64,000 bases of DNA from Xestospongia bergquistia (Eukaryota > Porifera > Demospongiae > Haplosclerida > Petrosiidae): positions 7,261,501 to 7,325,500 of the forward strand of contig OZ014413.1 of the NCBI GenBank assembly GCA_963965975.1, in the 5' to 3' direction. Every line of letters starts with the position of its first letter. The stretch's first letter is position 1. The translations under genes and the position numbers were made by a program. The notes beneath the pieces were generated by a model. The model ran no database searches and was not told the DNA's origin. It worked only from the letters and a program-made list of their open reading frames with translations. Below are positions 57,679 to 64,000 of the stretch, in pieces.

Positions 57679-59184
57679 TCAATCGGTGGACTCAAGTGAA
57701 CCTTCTTTCCTGAATTCAATTTCCTGGTTCATATATCTCTCATAATGTTCCTCAGCTATCAAATGTATGTTAACTTCATTATCTCTCACTCTTAACTTGT
57801 AACGTTTAGCTAATATCAAGAACAATATCAGTATAACAAAAACAATAAGACTTTTAACCAAATAATAGAAAATACTTTGACAAATTATTTCTGCTTGACA
57901 TTTAAACGAATACTTACAAATACTATTAATAGCCAAACCAATACCATTTGCTGCAAACCACAGGCCAACCATGAAACCTCTCAATTGATGTGGACATTGA
58001 GCTATTGTGAACTCAAGAGATATTGGGAAAACGATACTGTTGGAGACTGAAAGCAAAATTTGAGGTACAATGACTTTGTAAAATTCAAAATTACCATTTA
58101 AATCATTTTGACATAATACTATAATCAAATGGCTTACTGGATAAGATAATGCAAAAAGTAGTCCCAAACCAAGTCTTTTTAACATACTGGGAATGAAATT
58201 ATGAAAGCATGGGTATATAACAAAGTGATAGCAAAGGAGTAGAAAGGAAGACACTACATATGAAAGTGAATTATTCTCTACTAAACAAGACATGACATGT
58301 GAGTATTGGTTCTTGTGATTATCGTTGTACCACCCATAATCCCCTGCACATTGTCCACCAATTATGCAAATAAGCAATGGAATTAATCGTAATACTGTTT
58401 TGACATCTTCTACCTCCTCTACTGAGAATGGTCCACCATATTTTTCTTTACCCAAGTCTAATCGTGAAGGATAGTCTTCTTCCCAGTAGGTCAAAGCACT
58501 ACGATTCCTAGGATACTTGTTATTCCAGGCATAATTGAGTACTTTAGCTATCAGTTTGATAGGATTAATAATATATGGTGTAGTATCCAGCCAGTGTTTG
58601 AAGAGTAGATTACTAATGATGACTGTACAAACAGCCACACCTGATGATATATAGAACACTAAAGCAAACTCATTAAATAGACACTTTCCAATTTCAATAA
58701 TTGCAAGGACAATTGGTGCACTCACATAATTCCAATATATAATAGCACTTAGTTGATTGGCTGAAGCTCCTACTGATTGATCAATATTGAATTGGAAAAT
58801 ATTAGAATGAACAGTACCATACCCAATGATTTGTAATATTACATAAAAGAATAATGATGAAAAGTAAAGTGGTGTTAACTTAATAAAGGAATTAACAATA
58901 TACGCTAAGCCCCCAATTACCCAACCAATGAACGAGATATGCACACCAATAATAATAGATTTATATCTACCTGTTTTTATATCAGCAAGTAGACCAAACA
59001 AAGGAAATATGAGAAATGTTAGTGAGAATGTTATATCAACGATAATGTTGTAGTAAGTTTGGTCAAGACCAACACCAATAGACAATAATGTATACACATG
59101 AAAATTCATCAGCACTTCCCAAAGAATAATAAGAAATGTTTCTTTGGAGCAAGTATAGCAGATCTTTCTATTGGCAGATATCAT
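57679..59184 (-). CDS. POT/PTR-like (SLC15-type) major facilitator transporter
   Basis: A single exon of 501 residues with about 11-12 hydrophobic segments. Family features: FGLLADIKTGRYKSI in the loop after TM2 (G-LAD---GR-K motif of proton-dependent oligopeptide transporters), the central loop FSVEEVEDVKTVLRLIPLL (close to the V-EVEDVK-V-RL-P motif of POT/NRT1 proteins), and LEFTIAQCPHQLRGFMVGLW in the second half. The classical E-x-x-E-R motif in TM1 is not visible: TM1 reads ILWEVLMNFHVYTLLSI. Proton-coupled peptide transport is therefore only an inference, and the substrate is unknown. A second copy lies in the other arm of the inverted repeat at 63534. The start ATG is conserved in both copies. 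Confidence 0.75.
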   Translation of the reverse strand: MISANRKICYTCSKETFLIILWEVLMNFHVYTLLSIGVGLDQTYYNIIVDITFSLTFLIFPLFGLLADIKTGRYKSIIIGVHISFIGWVIGGLAYIVNSFIKLTPLYFSSLFFYVILQIIGYGTVHSNIFQFNIDQSVGASANQLSAIIYWNYVSAPIVLAIIEIGKCLFNEFALVFYISSGVAVCTVIISNLLFKHWLDTTPYIINPIKLIAKVLNYAWNNKYPRNRSALTYWEEDYPSRLDLGKEKYGGPFSVEEVEDVKTVLRLIPLLICIIGGQCAGDYGWYNDNHKNQYSHVMSCLVENNSLSYVVSSFLLLCYHFVIYPCFHNFIPSMLKRLGLGLLFALSYPVSHLIIVLCQNDLNGNFEFYKVIVPQILLSVSNSIVFPISLEFTIAQCPHQLRGFMVGLWFAANGIGLAINSICKYSFKCQAEIICQSIFYYLVKSLIVFVILILFLILAKRYKLRVRDNEVNIHLIAEEHYERYMNQEIEFRKEGSLESTD

Positions 59185-60425
59185 CTTAATGTTAAAGGTT
59201 GATCTACCAAAATGATAATATCATAACTGTTTACTTTTAAAATGAAAGTGAAATATTTGTGAATTTAAGTGCAAAAAGTATATAATTACCAAACTTATCA
59301 AAAATGAGGTTATAGTGTTATTAATTTTTTTATTGGTCTTCAATTTTATTTTTTTAATGACTAAAGTTTGATTTTCCAATCCCAGATTGTACTTGCAAGA
59401 ATTTCACAACTAACATACAAAATAATGACTTTGCTGCATTTTTTGCTTGTATTAAAAACAACTAGAAAACATGACATGTTCTCCTGTTGGATTTATCGCC
59501 ACATTTATATTTAGTAAAGATATCCTGCTTACTATACATGTCAATAACTAGTATTCTACATGGAATTGCATGTTTACCAAAGGTATTAATTGATGAATAC
59601 ATTCACAATGATTCCAGTCATAACATTATTGTTGTTATATACACAAATATAAGTTTCAGAAATAACTTTCACTTTACAATTTATTAATCATGCTGGTATA
59701 GCCTCATGTTAAGTTTCATATAACCTACCATTTTCATTGTTTTTTATCTTTGATTTTGTAAGTACATTAATTTCTGTCATGTAAGTAGTCTGATAAAACA
59801 GAACCCATTATTGAGTACAAGGATCTAGTTCATTGGATTAGACTTAAAGCACTTGATTAGAAAGGAAGAATTCTTAGTTATGATTAGTATATGGTACCAC
59901 AGTAAATAGCTAATTTTCTTTTTCCAACTATTTCTTCTATTTATCTAAACTTATTTACTTTCAATTCATTATTCAAACGTCAATATATTCTATTCAACAT
60001 ATATTGTAAGCATATGTATATATATTTATACATACATATATAAATATAACTACATAATGTGTCACAAATTCAATATCTCTTGTTTCATATTCAAAAATTT
60101 CTATCTATCATTGCATGGATAAGCAAGGTTTTAATACTTATATTGAAATATAAATCAAAAAGTTTAAAGTATATGAATAGTTAATCAATAACAGTTCTTT
60201 CTAGTCATGTGTATTGTCCCATCACATTAAGGGAATCTATACCTATAATTATATATATAAACATTGTAGTTAATGTAAACCATTATACATATAATCTTAT
60301 ACACATTATATACCAGCACTACATTATATTAATAATAATTATGCTACAAGTATTTTAGAAAATAGTAACCAGAAAATATTTGTTATATGTAGTAATATAT
60401 CAGTATTATATTAATTAAAACATAC
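59185..60425. promoter_or_regulatory. Upstream region of the transporter
   Basis: AT-rich, conserved in the other inverted-repeat arm (62030-63533). The frame at 59487-59687 is not conserved as protein and is not called. Confidence 0.5.
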
Positions 60426-60510
60426 CTTGAAGAGCTATTTTAAACGATCCGGCTACAGCTTGTTCTCTTAAGGCTATAAACAAGTTATAAAAACTCGGAA
60501 ATGATTGCAT
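60426..60510 (-). other. Short coding-like exon upstream of the transporter (arm 1)
   Basis: ATG at 60510 opens MQSFPSFYNLFIALREQAVA and eight more residues, then a GTATGT donor at 60425. The arm 2 counterpart at 61957-62029 is also open, has the same donor and phase, and differs by a 12-base in-frame gap. This suggests coding constraint. It does not join in phase to the transporter ATG. The end (GAACAAGCTGTAGC ... CAAG|GTATGT) is similar to PAM16 exon 2. It may be a PAM16-derived remnant or a 5' exon of an unresolved gene. Confidence 0.4.
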
Positions 60511-60579
60511 AATTATAACTATGTACGCATGCGCGAAGAGTGTAAGAGAAACATGATTACTGAGTTGCCTAAAGTGGTC

Positions 60580-61041
60580 TATATATATTGAAGTAAATAA
60601 AATTATTTGCGCAAGGCTCGTGAAGTTATTGTGCTATAATATTAAAATCGGCATGCATACTTATATATACTACTGGTCATTCTTGCTATTTTGTGATTCG
60701 CATTTCTAAGTATTCCATTTAATGATCTTTCATATGAATTATTAAATTTGTGGGTATAATTTCTCATTAAGGAATCACTAAAAGAGTAATATGTCATGTG
60801 ATGACTGGAATATATATATATATATATACAGTAAGAACATTAGATAAATAACAAATAATTGGAAGTTTTGCTGACAAACAGTAAGTAATCAATCTTTATG
60901 ATATCAGGTATTATGTTTATTTTATTACTTTCTTAAGGATACTAGTTATCATGTCTTGTTCGGTTGTCTTTCTTAATATTCTATTATCTCAAGTTGTTCT
61001 TTCCTACAACTGGGAACATAAGATCTATGTTAGTACTACTG
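60580..61041 (+). repeat. Inverted copy of the gene A 5' end and upstream region
   Basis: Reverse complement of about 48440-48900. It includes the start codon region of gene A/B (next entry) and a (TA)n run at about 60810-60832. Confidence 0.9.
60951..61041 (+). pseudogene. Detached 5' end of beta-helix/multi-TM gene B
   Basis: Encodes MSCSVVFLNILLSQVVLSYN and then WEHKIYVSTTA, identical to residues 1-31 of gene A, and stops matching at 61041 (GTACTACTGC). Gene B lacks exactly this part and begins at CCAGCA (57415-57420). The two ends share GCA and fit together at the place where gene A reads CCAGCAGTAGTACTAAC. This is the signature of an inversion breakpoint inside the gene. Confidence 0.85.
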
Positions 61042-61370
61042 CTTTTAGTGTTTCCTTATGGGAGATTATATCCGCAAATTTTTAAATGGCACTAATAGAG
61101 CATACAATACTAATAATACTGACTTGATGATAGTAATTATAAAAGGTACATATTACTGATAATAACTAGCTGGTAGTAAAAGCATATAATATAATTATCA
61201 GAGATTAATAAAATCTAACCAATATAGTGTCATCACATGTAGTTATAGTATTTTTTCTTATTCAAGAAATTCTACTGATTTTAGTGAATTCCTTGTAACA
61301 AAATGCATTGCCTTTTGTGTAGACTTGTACTTGTCAATTAAATGTAGAACTCACACATCATACCAAAATA
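61042..61370. other. Spacer after the inversion breakpoint
   Basis: 61042-61085 (TTTTAGTGTTTCCTTATGGG) matches the gene A upstream region at 48683 in its original orientation. The remainder is AT-rich without recognised features. Confidence 0.6.
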
Positions 61371-61690
61371 ATTTTTCTTTGTAGTTCTTGTTTCCTGACA
61401 CATATATCTTATTGGTTGTGGTGCTGCATTCTTCTCTCCTGAACAATGATGTCGTGCCATTGTTACTGGAGTTGTAGTAATATGTTTCTATGCACCAGGG
61501 TAATTATGATCTGTTTCTTTAACTTAATCCAATTACAATAGTTACTATGTAAACTATATAACATAATATAAATAACAAATTTACTGTTTTCTAATTCTTA
61601 GAGCTGTTACTAATGTTGTGCCTATCTCTAGAGACTCTTGCAGTCAATGTCCTACTGATGCACCTAAATGTATTAATGGATTGTGTGGTG
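61371..61690 (+). pseudogene. Two coding-like exon remnants, one Cys-rich
   Basis: 61601-61688, after a TTCTTAG acceptor, reads AVTNVVPISRDSCSQCPTDA and PKCINGLCG and is followed by a GTGAGT donor; it looks like a Cys-rich extracellular exon. An upstream part at about 61385-61500 joins in phase (CRAIVTGVVVICFYAPG, GTAATT donor) but has a stop just before it. The family is not recognised. Confidence 0.4.
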
Positions 61691-61956
61691 AGTCAACAAT
61701 AATGATGTTATGACACTGCACATAACAATTTATATGAAAGATCATTAAATGGAATACTTAGATATACGAATCACAAAATAGCAAGAAAGACCGATAGTAT
61801 ATATAAGTATGCATGCCAATTTTAACATCACAACACAATAGCCTTACGAGCCTTGCACAATTAATTTTATTTATTTTAATATATCTAGACCACTTTAGGC
61901 AACTCAGTACTCTTACACTCTTCGCGCATGCGTACATACCATGGATAGTTATAATT

Positions 61957-62029
61957 ATGCAATCATTTCCGAGTTTTTATAACTTGCTTATACCCTTAAG
62001 AGAACAAGCTGTAGCCAAAGTAGTTCAAG
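61957..62029 (+). other. Short coding-like exon upstream of the transporter copy (arm 2)
   Basis: Counterpart of 60426-60510. It reads MQSFPSFYNLLIPLREQAVA and KVVQ, then the GTATGT donor. It is 12 bases shorter than arm 1, in frame. Confidence 0.4.
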
Positions 62030-62799
62030 GTATGTTTTAATTAATATAATATTGATATATTACTACATATAACAAATATTTTCTGGTTACTATTTTCTAA
62101 AATACTTGTAGCATAATTATTATTGATGAAATATAGTTCTGGTATATAATGTGTATAAGATTTTATGTATAATGGTTTACATTAACTACAATTAATATAT
62201 ATATATATAATTATAGGTCTAGATTCCCTTAATGTGATGGGACTATACACGTGACTAGAAAGAACTGTTATTGATTAACCATTATATACTAACATTAAAT
62301 TTCTTTGGTTTATATTTCAATATAAGTATTAAAACCTTGCTTATCCATGCAATGATAGATAGAAATTTTTGAATATGAAAACTAGAGATATTGAATTTTA
62401 TAACACATTATGTACTTATAATTATACATGTATATATATGATGTATAAACAAATATATGCATATGCTTACTATGTATATTGAATAGAATATATTGATGTA
62501 TGAATAATGAATTGAAACTGATTAAATTTTAAATAAATGGAAGAAATAGTTAGAAAAAGAAAACTAGCTATTTACTGTGGTACCATATACTAATCATAAC
62601 TAAAAACTTTTACTTTCTAAATAAATGCTTTTAGTCTAGTCCAATGAACTAGATCCTTGTACTCAATAATTGGTTCTGTTTTATCAGACTATTTACATGA
62701 CAGAAATTAATGTTCTTACAGAATTAAAAATAAAGAATAATGATGTTGGGCAAAATCATATGAAAATTAACATGAGGCTATGCCAGCATGATTAATATA

Positions 62800-63039
62800 T
62801 GTGACCTGATTTGCAAAAAGGGACCACTTCTGTCACAACATTTGTGACCTGATTTGTGAAAAAAACACTGTTAAAACATAACAATAAACAGTTTTGCATA
62901 CATGTAGAATAGTTATGCATATGTATCAACTGTATGCATACAAAACTGAGATGTTTGAGATGTTTTAACAGTAGTTTGTTCAAAAGTCAGGTCACAAATG
63001 TTTTGACAGAACTGGTCCCTTTTTGTAAATCAGGTCACA
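62800..63039. mobile_element. MITE with about 50-bp terminal inverted repeats (copy 2)
   Basis: 240 bp, about 95% identical to 13066-13308. It is flanked by TA on both sides. The other inverted-repeat arm has the empty site near 59690 (GATTAATAAATTGTAAAG), so this is a clean insertion with a TA target duplication. That points to mobilisation by a Tc1/mariner-type transposase. Confidence 0.88.
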
Positions 63040-63533
63040 TATTATAAAGTGATAGTTATTTCTGAAACTTATATTTGTGTATATAAGTCCAATAATGTTA
63101 TGACTGTCAAGCATTCATGAAGTCATTGTGAATTTATTCTTCATCTAATACATTGGTAAACAAGCAATCCCATGTAGAATACTAGTTATTATATAGTAAG
63201 AAGGATATCTTTACTAAATATAAATGTGACCATGAATACAACAGGAGAACATATCATGTTTTCTAGTTGTTTTCAATACAAGCCAAAATGCAGCAAAGTC
63301 ATTTCATTACTTTTAATGTAAATTTTGAAATTGTTATGGGTGTAATCTGGGATTGGTATATCTGATTTTAGTCTTTAAAAAAATGAAGTGTTTTTAATGA
63401 CATTACAATCTAATTTTTGATAACTTTTGTAATACATATACTTTTTACGCTTAAATTCACAAATATTTCTTTTCATTTGAAAAGTAAACAGTTATGATAT
63501 TATCAATTTGTTAGATCAACCTTTAACATTAAG

Positions 63534-64000
63534 ATGATATCAGCCAATAGAAAGATCTGCTGTATTTGCTCTAAAGAAGTAATTCTTGTTATTCTTTGGG
63601 ATGCATTGATAAATTTGCAAGTGTTTACAATATCGTCTATTGATGCCGGTCTTGACCAGAATTATTATAACATTGTCATTGATATTACATTGTGTCTAAT
63701 GTTTCTCATATTCCCTTTTTTTGGTCTACTTGCAGATTTAAAAACAGGTAGGTATAAATCTATCATTATTGGTGTGCATATCTCCTTCATCGCTTGGATA
63801 ATTGGGGGCTTAGCACTCACTGTCAATTCCTTCATTAAGTTAAAACCACTTTTCTTTTCATAATTATTTTTTTACTTAATATTACAAATCATTGGGTATG
63901 GTACTGTTAATTCCAATATTGTCCAATTCAATATTGATCAATCAGTAGGAGCTTCAGCCAATCAACTAAGTGCTATTATATTTTGGCATTACGTGAGTAC
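63534..64000 (+). pseudogene. Second transporter copy, partial, with an in-frame stop
   Basis: The frame begins MISANRKICCICSKEVILVI and matches the transporter at 57679-59184, including FGLLADLKTGRYKSI. A TAA at 63861-63863 replaces the second Ser of the FSSLFFY segment. After the stop the same frame stays open and homologous (YGTVNSNIVQFNIDQSVGAS) up to the window edge. With a single stop, this copy is recently inactivated or polymorphic. The remainder lies outside the window. Confidence 0.75.

Larger units (their letters stand above)
58720..60740 (-). repeat. Large inverted repeat, arm 1
   Basis: Pairs with 61727-64000 in reverse complement over about 2.0 kb (2.27 kb in arm 2, which has an extra 240-bp MITE). 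Arm 2 runs off the window, so the full length is unknown. Identity is about 85-90% and it carries the 5' half of the transporter and its upstream region. Confidence 0.85.
61727..64000 (+). repeat. Large inverted repeat, arm 2 (continues past the window)
   Basis: Partner of 58720-60740, separated by about 1 kb. Confidence 0.85.

Noticed and set aside
59487-59687. Small plus-strand gene upstream of the transporter
   Set aside because: The inverted-repeat arm keeps the DNA but not the reading frame, so it is not under coding constraint.

Overview
The window looks like an animal nuclear genome that is very AT-rich, with short introns and densely packed genes. A demosponge such as Amphimedon is the best guess. 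This rests on intron-containing KNL1 and PAM16 genes, large lineage-specific membrane proteins with beta-helix ectodomains, and many recent local duplications. The species call is inference. All splice models were made by eye from GT/AG sites and reading phase.

Left part (1-10.8 kb): decayed copies of a beta-helix/multi-TM gene and of a thiaminase-like gene, then an intact 1285-residue beta-helix/multi-TM gene (2422-6279, minus). Next is a broken BEL/Pao LTR element (6545-10047).

Thiaminase region (10.8-18 kb): a head-to-tail duplication holds two nearly identical, intronless thiaminase I-like genes. Each unit ends with a copy of the last exon of the neighbouring KNL1 gene. A 243-bp inverted-repeat MITE sits in one unit only.

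KNL1 region (17.9-29.8 kb, minus): a 17-exon model of the kinetochore scaffold KNL1/Spc105. It has N-terminal SILK and RVSF PP1-docking motifs, MELT-like repeats, a 24-residue Gln/Glu repeat array and a C-terminal region.

DOMON/PAM16 region (29-43.2 kb): a tandem duplication of about 5.6-6.3 kb runs from KNL1 intron 2 to PAM16 intron 2. It gave two DOMON-domain secreted-protein genes, a stranded 5' end of KNL1 and a stranded 5' end of PAM16. The complete PAM16 (TIM16/Magmas, mitochondrial import motor) follows at 40305-43197.

Right part (43.2-64 kb): a second beta-helix/multi-TM gene (copy A, 44348-48532, one in-frame stop) and its pseudogene (copy B, 53460-57420) lie in a 4.3-kb duplication. 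Between them are coiled-coil and leucine-rich-repeat remnants. After copy B come a POT/PTR-like transporter (57679-59184) and a large imperfect inverted repeat carrying a second transporter copy. The 5' end of copy B appears to have been carried away by an inversion with breakpoints near 57420 and 61041. Undoing that inversion turns the inverted repeat back into two tandem transporter units.

The genes do not form one pathway. The common theme is tandem duplication with breakpoints inside neighbouring genes, followed by decay, inversion and MITE insertion.
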